Shown: positions 38,801 to 64,000 of the stretch, piece after piece
Position numbering within the stretch: position 1 is the stretch's first letter
How the letters are laid out: each line of letters starts with the position of its first letter
DNA from: Scolanthus callimorphus
Taxonomy: Eukaryota; Cnidaria; Anthozoa; Actiniaria; Edwardsiidae
Assembly: GCA_033964015.1 (NCBI GenBank)
Contig: CM066914.1
Coordinates: 5,509,831-5,573,830 of the forward strand
DNA: 64,000 nt
Reading direction: 5' to 3'
Notes under the pieces: generated by a model
Seen by the model: only the letters and a program-made list of their open reading frames with translations
Told to the model about the DNA's origin: nothing
Database searches by the model: none
Program-made: the position numbers and the translations under genes

Positions 38801-41800
38801 ATATCTAATAGTTATCAGCATATGGAACCTGGTATTCGATTCTACACACATCCATATTAGTAAAATTACAAAGTGTGGTGAAGATTGCATAATCTGGCTT
38901 ACTTTTTACAAAGAAATGAATGGCAAATTACATCAAGTCGAGGCTGGAAGGGCATTTCAATTAGTTCTTCTGAAACTTTGCAGTTTTACTAATACAGATG
39001 TGTATAATTGAATACTGGGTTTCATTTCCTGATAACTATTAGATATTATCAATAAAAACTTTTTGAGCTAATGAGATCCTTGTTAAGGTTTGCCCAGCAC
39101 AGTGAATTGGCTTCTGTCATGACAAGGGAAGCCAAGCCACTGCCCTAGATTGCCTTGATTGACAACACACAAATACTTACAGCTAAAACCGTTGCATCGC
39201 GACCCGTTTTCAAAACATCAAATTGTGTTTCAAAACATTGATTTGTTTTTGACTTTGCTGTTCCGCCAATCAAAATATCTGAGCCAATGAAACTCTTGCC
39301 CTTTTTCGCCTAGTGCAGTCAACTGGCTTCCCTCTGAACTAAAACCTGCTAGGCGAAACAGTGCAAAAATCTTATTGGCTCATAAGATTTGACTGGCGGA
39401 ACAGCAAAGCCAAAACAAATCAATGTTTTGAAAATGCGGGTCGTGATGCAACGATTTTAGCTGTAACTGCCAAACTTTTCCAAGCTGACAATAGTGAGGT
39501 AGCATGTTACCTGAAGCTGTAATATGAAATCTGACCATACTTCCTGCCATCTGTGTATGGTTATAATGCAAGACTAATAGATAAAAATCTTACCATATCC
39601 AACATTTTTTCTCCCTTCCAGAGCAAACGATCAAGTTCAGGATTCCCTCAGCAGTATACTGCTTTATCACAGTCCAGTGTACAGACCCATGTGCCACTTT
39701 CAACGAGTGCATTACTCAAGGAAGACAGTAGAACCCATAGCTCCCCAGGTTCTCCTGTGATATTCGCACATGGCACCTCAAACCCAACATCTGCTAAAGA
39801 CCAGCCATATCCTGCCCTTGCTACATTACATACGGCACTGAGTGCTCATGGACATTCACAGTCTCCCTCGGCGCTTGCCTTGTTAGCGAGCCAGCCATCA
39901 CCTATTAATTTACAGGCTTTAACAAAATACGTGGATAAAAATCTTACTGGTCATGTAAGTGGCTGGATTACGGAGGGCGCTGAAAAACAGGTAAGAACAA
40001 GGACGATAATTTACTATCATCACCTATTTCTAAGCTACTAGAGTGATATCAAATAAAAGACATGTTTTGTTGTGTTTAAAAGTTTTTATATACTATAAAC
40101 AGACGATTTGGTTTTCTTAACATAGTTACCGAAGTGTTTGTCTTGTTTTTACAGATTCAAAGACTGAGCGAAGAGGGAAGCACCAATGCAACAGATGCAA
40201 ATAAAATTGTTATAGAACAGTTTCAGTTTCATTCACAATTAAATCTCTTGGAGTTGCGACTGGATGTTGGAACAAAAAGGTAATTATAAGTTCCCAAGAA
40301 AACTTTGTGGGAAGATGTTTAAATTAGACATTGAAAGTCTACATAGGATTGAGATAATTTATGGTTTTTGAAAATCAGCTAATGTCGTTGTTTCCCTGTT
40401 TCTTGCTGCGCATTTTTAAAGCGTTGCTTTGGGTTTGGGATTTGGGGTTTTCTGATACAAACAAGTGAAGCCATCTCAGGCCTAAGGCAAATGTCGAATT
40501 TAAGGTATAGATATAGTTGAAAAAGCTTTTCACGGAAAATGATGGCGTCGCATCGCAATTTACGCTACGAAGGTCGTTTGGGTATCATTTTAAAGCTCAG
40601 AGCATGTACAATTTGATGAATGGATTTTCTTTTCAAATAATAGAATTATGCTTTTCTGTCGCGACAGAAAGCCATGCTACTGCACTAGGCGAAACAGGGC
40701 AAGGACCTGATTGGCTTAGATGGTATGACTGACGAAAAGAAAAACATGATCATAAACCATGTTTTGAGAACACTTTGCGCGAAACATCGATTTTGGCTGT
40801 AAACTAGCTAGCATGACACGGAGCTATGTTTTCGTAAGAATTGCACAATAAATAAATGAAATGTCCCCTCTAGAGAGTTTAGATGGATAATCTGACACAA
40901 TACAAAAAGCACCTGTTAAGCTGTTAATAACACTTCAAAACATTTGACGATTGAGAGAAGCTGGCTTGTATGAAAAGCAGTATCTTTGACAGCATATAGC
41001 CCAGAGGCCAAGAAGGGGGAAGGACGTTCAAGATATTTTCTTAAGGCCGGTTTACACTTGCGATTTTTGTTGCATTTGTCACGGTGATTTTTCTCACGAG
41101 AGTTGCAATTCCAACTCTCTTGTGTAAACGAGATGCAAATCCGGTGCGATGGCTGTGCTGTCGCATCAAATTACATAGAGTTTCGAACATGTTTTAAATC
41201 TCCGCGACATCACGCGACAAAAAAAGAGTTGCAACTTGTTTCCATTAGTGATTTTGAGTTGACGCGTACTTGCATGAAAAATCGCCGCGACTCGCGCGAC
41301 AAAAGTTGCAGCAAAAATTGCAAGGTGTAAACGGGCCTTGACATTTGTTGCATCTACGTATAGCCCAACTGTTTTCGTGACACACTCCAAGCCGAGAGCA
41401 CCCTTTGTGGTCACCAGAAACATCAACTAGCCTATTTTGTTGTTAAAACCCGATATTGCAAAATACACTACATTTTATCAGGCAACAACAGACTGAAAAC
41501 ACAAAACCGTGAACTGGACCATCATGGACAACATTTCACTGTTGTTACAGCCCAAGCCCTTTTTCAACGCTGGGAATTTTCAGACCATGGTTGATTGTGG
41601 ATTTTTCGTTCTGCCAGTCCAACCATTGTGTAAATCAGGTCCTTGCCCTGTTTCGCCTAGTGCAGTCGACTGGGTTTTCGTCACGCCAGTCAAACCATCT
41701 AAGCCAATCAGGTCCATTGCCCTGTTTCGCCTAGTGCAGTTGACTGGGTTTTCGTCGCGACAGAAAGCCCGTCGTCGACTGTGAAACAGGACCAGAGCTG

Positions 41801-42341
41801 GTTTGGCTGGCGCAATGGGAAAACCTAATCGCACTCCCAAAGCGACGTCACGTAGCGCGATACAATGACTATAGCTGTAATGCTGATGATGACTTAGTGC
41901 CTCTTACGCAGCCAGCACAATCAAAGCACAGTGGGACCTTTGTTACTGCGATTTTCATAACTCTGCAAACTCCCGCTTTACATTTCCGAACGCCAAACTG
42001 CGTTTTGTCTTCCGTTCATCAAACCTTTTAAGACAGGCGTATGGATTGTTTTAGAAGTTTCGTTTGGATTTTATGGTGGAAAATGTGGTCTTGAAGTCTA
42101 GCTAGTCTTTATTAGTTCACAAAACCTCTCAAAACCTGTTTGAAATCACCCAGAGCTACTGTTCACTCGTTTGATTGGCGGAAGCCAAACCGCGGTTTGT
42201 TAGTTGGCGTAGAGTTCGCAAAATTATGAAAATTGCAGTAATAAACACTCTTTTTTTATTTTCAGGGTTTCTTCACTGAAAGGACTTACAAAGACTTTGG
42301 AGCACCTCTTGGCAGAATCTGATAAAAAGTCTCTGACATGA
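32853..42341 (+). CDS. WAC: WAC, WW-domain adaptor with coiled coil (5' exon missing)
   Basis: WAC recruits the RNF20/RNF40 complex to elongating RNA polymerase II for H2B monoubiquitination and also acts in autophagy and mTORC1 control. Exons in one frame: 32853-32886 (short, reads [11 protein letters not shown]), 33057-33264, 36016-36080, 36424-36527, 36681-36802, 37267-37444, 37952-37980, 38191-38570, 39622-39990, 40155-40279, 42266-42341 (TGA). The WW domain is in exon 36424 ([20 protein letters not shown], then [10 protein letters not shown]), with both tryptophans and the central tyrosines. It is followed by a basic helix ([20 protein letters not shown]), as in vertebrate WAC. The middle is a long Ser/Pro/Gln-rich disordered stretch. 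The end is the conserved [26 protein letters not shown] and a coiled coil ([20 protein letters not shown]). Donors at 32887 and 38571 are gtttgt. No frameshifts occur. The initiating exon, ending in phase 2, was not identified. Confidence 0.9.
33265..36015. other. WAC intron, 2.75 kb
   Basis: No nested gene is visible. At about 34360-34780 there are blurred traces of the family A MITE (cttgctctgtttctccaagtg, then gagtggcagaacaacaaagc). The open frame at 35046-35318 has no protein-like features. Confidence 0.5.
37695..37899. mobile_element. MITE related to the ccagggctggaaatt family
   Basis: It starts ccggggtggaaattaac and ends cacaatttcctgccct, imperfect mirror images. The interior refers to gtcgcc/ggcgaccaggtggtc motifs. 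A cleaner family member with 15-bp perfect ends is at 58961-59127, and a partial one near 52310-52400. It lies in the WAC intron before exon 37952. Confidence 0.6.
39180..39463. mobile_element. Family A MITE, best-preserved copy (284 bp)
   Basis: The outer ends, cagctaaaaccgttgcatcg and cgtgatgcaacgattttagctg trimmed to its mirror, pair over about 40 bp and the pairing continues inward (tgactttgctgttccgccaa against ttggcggaacagc-type sequence, cctttttcgcctagtgcag against gctaggcgaaacagtgc). The whole element is essentially one long hairpin with a short spacer. TTA and TAA flank the ends, compatible with either a TA target or longer termini. It sits in the WAC intron before exon 39622. Confidence 0.9.
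40376..40803. mobile_element. Family A MITE, divergent long copy
   Basis: Ends cagctaatgtcgttgtttc and catcgattttggctgtaaa face each other. The right half holds tgctactgcactaggcgaaa and cagggcaaggacctgattgg. The left half shares gcatttttaaagcgttgctt and gggtttgggattt with 955-985, so these two copies form a subfamily. It lies in the last WAC intron. Confidence 0.7.
41045..41339. mobile_element. MITE with ccggtttacacttgcgattt termini
   Basis: The left end ggccggtttacacttgcgat and the right end aattgcaaggtgtaaacggg then cctt are mirror images. The interior carries cgcgacatcacgcgacaaaa and gacgcgtacttgcatgaaaa. It is the complete relative of 265-550. It lies in the last WAC intron. Confidence 0.8.
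41588..41882. mobile_element. Family A MITE, rearranged copy
   Basis: Two successive blocks reading ttgccctgtttcgcctagtg then cagtcgactgggttttcgtc lie in the same orientation at about 41642-41680 and 41718-41757, followed by a degenerate mirror and the right end ctatagctgtaat. An internal duplication has therefore occurred. It is immediately followed by a family X element. Confidence 0.7.
41944..42240. mobile_element. Family X MITE, 297 bp
   Basis: Ends tactgcgattttcataactc and gttcgcaaaattatgaaaat then tgcagta pair over about 30 bp. Further inside, gaacgccaaactgcgttttg and its mirror (caaaccgcggtttgttagtt) pair again. It shares blocks with 1498-1839 and ends 25 bp before the last WAC exon at 42266, close to the branch-point zone. 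Confidence 0.8.
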
Positions 42342-42702
42342 TATCTACATGCAGTAAAATGTTCTTAGAATTTCAAATTGGTGCCCTGGGTCCATACCCA
42401 TACTTCCAAAGCCTCCAAGGAATACAGTGGCGCTAAATTGTACTTTTCAAGTAAACCAATGGAGTTAGAGAACGTTGAGCACTCAGAACAGTTGTACTAT
42501 CATGGTAATTCTTGGCGAATAGGGACCCAGGGAAGCCAGTGCTAGTTTAGAGGGGGGCTCTAAACAAATGCCCTAAAATCTGGATCTAAAATTATCAATA
42601 GACTAAAGATCTAAAATGTCATTTCGAAATAACAGAGTAATCCTCATTGGCCTAGTATTTCGGTTTGTACTCTTATGTTTGGTATTTCTCCAAGAAATAC
42701 CA

Positions 42703-42775
42703 GGCGTCTAGTGGACACTTATTTTTCTCTTGAAGGGGGCCCCTTCCAGAGAAAAATAAGTGTCCACTAGACGCC
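42703..42775. repeat. Perfect-stem hairpin downstream of WAC
   Basis: Left arm ggcgtctagtggacacttat then ttttctct; right arm agagaaaaataagtgtcca then ctagacgcc. Stem of about 28 bp with a short GC-rich loop (tgaagggggccccttcc, itself palindromic). It lies 360 bp after the WAC stop codon on a span otherwise lacking genes. A tiny MITE or a 3' UTR structure are both possible. Confidence 0.75.
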
Positions 42776-43084
42776 TCAAATAACGTTGCCTCTTTTAGGG
42801 CCAGTTTACGTGGACCCAGGCTGAAATCGTTTGTTCTGAGGCCCCTAGGGAAAGAGAAGAAAAAAACTCAGCCCGGTTTACCAGGCCAGCAGCCTCAGGA
42901 GTATACAGCCTAGATCATTCATATATGGTACACTTTAATAGTGTACTTATTCTTGTTCTATAAGACATGGGAGATATTTTTACGGAGGACACTATAGTGT
43001 GCCATATATGAAGGATCTAGGAGTATACATACCCTTAGCCAGGCCTTTGTCAAGTGTTGTGACTTGCTCCTATATAGCACTGCA

Positions 43085-43265
43085 CTAGCCTGCGTAGCGA
43101 CTCTTAGAGGGAAGGGGAGGGAGTCTGGGCGAGCGAAAACCGAAAATAGAGCGTCCACGAGGGGTTCTGGGTCCCTCCCTTTCCAGAACCCGCCGCGGCT
43201 GTGCTATTTCTGGTTTTCCGCGTTCGCCCCGACTCCCCTTCCCTTTAGAGTCGCTACGCAGGCTA
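43085..43265. mobile_element. MITE with 8-bp target duplication (hAT-like)
   Basis: The terminal inverted repeats read tagcctgcgtagcgactct and agagtcgctacgcaggcta, followed inward by agggaaggggag and ctccccttccct. The octamer gcactgca flanks the element at 43077-43084 and 43266-43273. An 8-bp duplication is typical of hAT elements. The open frames across it are not genes. Confidence 0.8.
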
Positions 43266-43913
43266 GCACTGCACATATTGTTAGGCTATAGTATTGTGTT
43301 CTTGAGTAGTCTAACCCATAAAAGGGATGCGAGGCAGAGTGAGTGAGATAACATTGAAACCATTCCTTTGTCACCCTCTACCGTCTTGAGCATGGAAGCG
43401 AGCCAAGGAAAAAATCCGGTTCAAATGTTGGGCTCTCGCGTTGGTAATTCGCGGCACTTTCAAGCTCCTGTGCCCAAACTCTTTGCCATCCATCATGTTT
43501 ACATTTTCAGAGCCTTTAAGGTCGCGCTTCTTGCTTAGCTTCGTTTCCATGCTAAAAAAAAAACAAGATGGTGTGCGTGACAAAGACGAATGATACACAG
43601 AACAGAGCGGTAAACTCGCGGTACTAGATAGGTGTCCTAGACATCTACTTTAGCTAAGACTCCTCGTATCTGGGTCACAGTCGAATCCGACAAAGAGTCA
43701 GAATCTTGTATTAGTGTTGCCCCATCAGTGCCTGAAAAGTGTCTATTTTTGTAAGATTTTCATTGTTTTTTGTGTGTTTGTTTCCCGCTAGCCGAAGGCT
43801 GAGATAGAACTACCAGATGTTTCTTTTCACTCGTATGGCTTCACGTTCGACGTGCTTATTTTGCGCCTATAGCAGTGCCCTGTAAATTGTATAACTACAA
43901 GTCTCTGTTAAAT

Positions 43914-44010
43914 TTCTTGGAAAAATGTGTTTCTTGGAAAAATGTGTTTCTTAGAAAAATGTGTTTCTTGGGAAAATGTGTTTCTTGGAAAAGTTTGTTT
44001 CTAAAAATAG
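43914..44010. repeat. Tandem repeat of about 17 bp (tttcttggaaaaatgtg), 5 copies
   Basis: Five successive copies with single-base differences end at about 44010. The resulting plus-strand frame (LEKCVSWKNVFLRKM...) is an artefact of the repeat. Confidence 0.8.
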
Positions 44011-47000
44011 ACACTTTTCTGTCACTGATTGGGCGGACCTTATATGGGACATCCTTACTGTTAATAATGGTCTCTTGAACCGACAAATCTATATGTGGTC
44101 TCTGTTGAAAAGCGTACACTTGGGCCAATATGACACGAAAGACTGTCGTTTAGTTTGCAGTTGGCAATTTAGTGATAAATTAAATTTTGAATTACTTCTG
44201 ACAAGGAAAGTGTCCGTTTGTCAAATGTGGCTCTAACGATTTGTAAGATAACCCAGCTCGTTGCGTTTGAGGCTCTTTGAAATTTTAGATATACAGCTTG
44301 TGTATGGGTAATAGGTCATTCGCGTTCTCAGAGCCTCCTTTTGCTGTACGGGTAGTACAGTCAGCATGAACGAGAGCCTGTCCGGACGAGAATGATTTAA
44401 TATCTGGCAATTTGCGTTTGGGAGGACCAGACAAATGCATTTAAAATAAAAACCACGAGTGGACACCCTAGGTTGCGAGTACGATGTTAACGTTCACTTT
44501 GTTTAGGAAGGTTTGAAATAGGCATTCCTTTTAACAATAACGGCCACCGAACTGTACAGGTTTTCTGTTGACATGGAAACTTTATGGTCGCCAGCTTTTA
44601 TCAAGCCTTGTTTAGTTAAGAGAAATAACAAAATCACAGAGTCCTGATAACATGAATTACCAAAGTCCTTACACGAATTGTTTGTGTGTCCTAGTGCCCG
44701 GGATGCGCTGTGCAAGGGCTTTGGGATTTTCTTGGTGTATTGTAGGCAGAGGAGGAGTCAGAAGGAGAGTAATTCGCCCCCAAATTAGTTTAGCTCTTCG
44801 TCGTCTTTATAGTCTCTCCCGCAGGCGTTCTTAGGGTATTCCTGTGATCTGCCCTTGAGAACGACTGCGGGGTCTTGACACATCGAATATAACCCAGGTC
44901 CTGCGGGAAACCCGGAGCCAAAACTAGTGAAATTGAATTCTCGACTTGAAAACCTTGCGTTGTACTGTACATGTAGATAGGATGTATTCCGAATTGTTTG
45001 ACGTGGCTAAATGTTGAACAGTTTAAAATGAGCTCAAGGAAGATAGTCAAACTATTTCTTCAAAGAAATTATTTTCATCCTCCATCTCGTAGTCGTTGCT
45101 GTAAAGCATAACTTGTAATTACGACTCAGTATTTTATGTTTAAAACACGAAAACTTGTAGCGTTGTTGTAATGGTTACATTATTTTGCACCCGCGAATCC
45201 CTGTATGATCAAACTAAAAAGAGCAGTCGCAACAAGCAAAAACCCGCAACCCCTGTTGAAGGGTAGATCCCGCTTTTCAGCACCCATCCTTAGTTGAAAT
45301 TCTGTTGCTTTACTACCATTGAATTCAAGTCAACCACCCTAGAATTCTATTTTACCCAACCCTGAACACTCGGATGCTAAGTATTTTTAATAAGGCGCGT
45401 TAACAATGCTTTATTCTACAGTATTATTCGTGTAAACTACAAAACGTGATCGGTTCGCGTGTTGTTAGTGTGAACCAACCATACCTTGGCTTTGCGTTGT
45501 CCAATATGAAGGCCCCTCTTGAAGAATTTAAGTATCGGTGACGTCATAAGACCCTCGAAGGAATAACTTAAACCTAACCCTAGAGAAGTCTAAGTACAGT
45601 CATTTTATGACGCTTCTACTGTTATTCCACTCTTGGTTCCCGTGAGAACGTGTTAAGCGCCTTATACGGATTCCCGTATAGACGCCTTTCCTGTCTGTTT
45701 GGCGCGCCGTTGGGTGGTCACCGGACGACTCTCTTTAAAACCGTCCCCTTTGCCTTCAGCGCCTTATTGCGCGGGGTACAAATTGTATGAAATTTATGTT
45801 TCTCCAAAATTTCTAAAGTTCTAGTCTCCTTTACAAAAAAAAAAACGTGGAATTAAAATACGTCGCGACGAGTCTCTTTTTTAATGTTTCGTAGCTCATG
45901 CCGCGCAGTTGTCAGCGTCGACAGTCAGCAAATTAGAGAAGTTGATCAAATATAGAAGCATTTTCGATTCCGCCTCAAGGCGTATTTTCTAACTTTCCTG
46001 CTGTCACCTTGTTTACATGAGTTTCTTGTCATCTTACTTAGCCGAAGCTACGCGTTAACCTTATCGCGAATCGCTCACACCCTTGGGTTCATCATCCTTT
46101 TCGACGCGTTGTACCAAATTACAAATACATCAGACTCATGAGTCTCGACATAGTAGATAGCAAATCTCCCTTCGCTGATTTATGCTGCAATTAATTACCA
46201 CGCGATGGTGTGCTTTTCTAGATTATCGACGGAAACGGCCGGTTGGGAAAATGTCTAGCCGTGATTCTGTTCAATTTATGGAAGTACACAAGGCAAGGGA
46301 CGGCGCTAAAAGGGATCTTTAAAAAAATCATTTTCATCTCCCCACTGGAAAATTACGCCAAGGCGTGGATGGTACACCGCCTATCCTGCCATAGAAAGTA
46401 TTCTACTACATCGCGTTCCTAGCTATTTACTCTCCGAACTCTAGCAATTACCGGCTTTATGACATAACGACAAATTTATTTCCTCAACGCATGACTTTCG
46501 TTTTGGGAATACGGAAGGAAATATGGTTGTCCATTCGTGACCGACAAATAGAAATGAAATTTCTTTCGTATTGGTAAATTAATCAATCAAACTCTTCAAG
46601 TTTCTTTGTTTAGGCTTCAGAATACGTGTTCTGAGGGACTGGCAATTCGTAAATATACAAAGAGTATTGTACATTTTTTGCGCAAATTTCTTCCGGGAGT
46701 TTTGATGATTTTCACGTAGATGTATTTTACCCAGAGTGCAACAGTGTATTTTGGAGATGACGTCATCGGAATGTAGGCTTGGCTTACCCAGAGTACATTG
46801 GGCGCTTGGGCGGCCATCTTTCCTTGAGATCTTGCAGCATCTAACGCATTGTTGTTATACAGGAATACAAGCCAAAGATTGGCCAGAATAATTGAACGTT
46901 TATTGGACTAAAGCAAACGCCGAGGCCTTCACTTGAAGAAGAACCGTATGTTAAGGATCTGAGCCGGGCTGTGTGCCAGTTGTGGAATTTTTCGATGCGG

Positions 47001-47116
47001 TTTATAGTTCTAATACGGCAAGAGATACCCTGTCTAAAGCGAAGAATGTATACGCTTAGGTCTGCTTGCCCGCCCAGCAAAATAAGTCTGTAATAACTCC
47101 ATGGACAAAAGGCGAC
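44011..47116. other. Intergenic sequence upstream of the MRCK gene
   Basis: No supported coding sequence on either strand. The last few hundred bases (about 46.6-47.1 kb) should contain the promoter and 5' untranslated region of the MRCK-type gene. An inr/TATA arrangement cannot be assigned by eye. Confidence 0.4.

Positions 47117-64000
<16,884 letters not shown>

Noticed and set aside
43875..44078. Plus-strand frame with repeated CVSWKN/CFLGK motifs
   Set aside because: It is produced by five copies of a 17-bp DNA repeat and has no context of a gene.

Overview
This window is nuclear DNA from an intron-rich invertebrate animal. Short exons with GT-AG borders encode deeply conserved metazoan proteins, and most of the rest is intron filled with small palindromic DNA-transposon derivatives. 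The composition, the gene set and the dense MITE population suggest a cnidarian, perhaps a sea anemone. That placement is inference; nothing here is diagnostic.

Layout. 695-14010 (+): 3' part of an ANKIB1-type RBR E3 ubiquitin ligase, 17 exons from RING1 to the stop codon, with two C-terminal ubiquitin-interacting motifs; its ankyrin-repeat start lies left of the window. 14.0-19.1 kb: intergenic, dominated by a 1.5-kb minisatellite of about 47-bp units. 19079-21068 (-): a Rab11-family GTPase. 21.4-22.3 kb: an unidentified coding-like segment and the 3' end of a non-LTR retrotransposon. 22929-28818 (+): LARP7, the 7SK snRNA-binding La-related protein. 31443-31764 (-): first exon of a PSI-domain single-pass membrane protein resembling PTTG1IP. 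32853-42341 (+): WAC, the WW-domain adaptor of histone H2B ubiquitination, complete except for its first exon(s). 43.3-47.1 kb: intergenic. 47117 to the right edge (+): N-terminus and whole kinase domain of an MRCK-type Cdc42-binding kinase (CDC42BPA/B), running off the window.

The genes form no operon. WAC and the PTTG1IP-like gene, and Rab11 and the unidentified segment, are divergent pairs that may share promoters. LARP7 and WAC both act around RNA polymerase II elongation, and ANKIB1 and WAC both concern ubiquitin, but nothing here shows that their proximity matters.

Two things stand out. First, ANKIB1 carries a tandem duplication of the end of one exon plus its intron, creating a potential 27-nt in-frame extra exon with its own splice sites. 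Second, coding exons between about 19.5 and 26.6 kb (Rab11, the unknown segment, the first half of LARP7) show five or six apparent single-base frameshifts, while roughly 40 exons elsewhere show none. This points to a low-quality assembly patch or local decay. I found no wholly new system; the most original material is the exon duplication, a fold-back element with hammerhead-like motifs, and a three-layer nested transposon.
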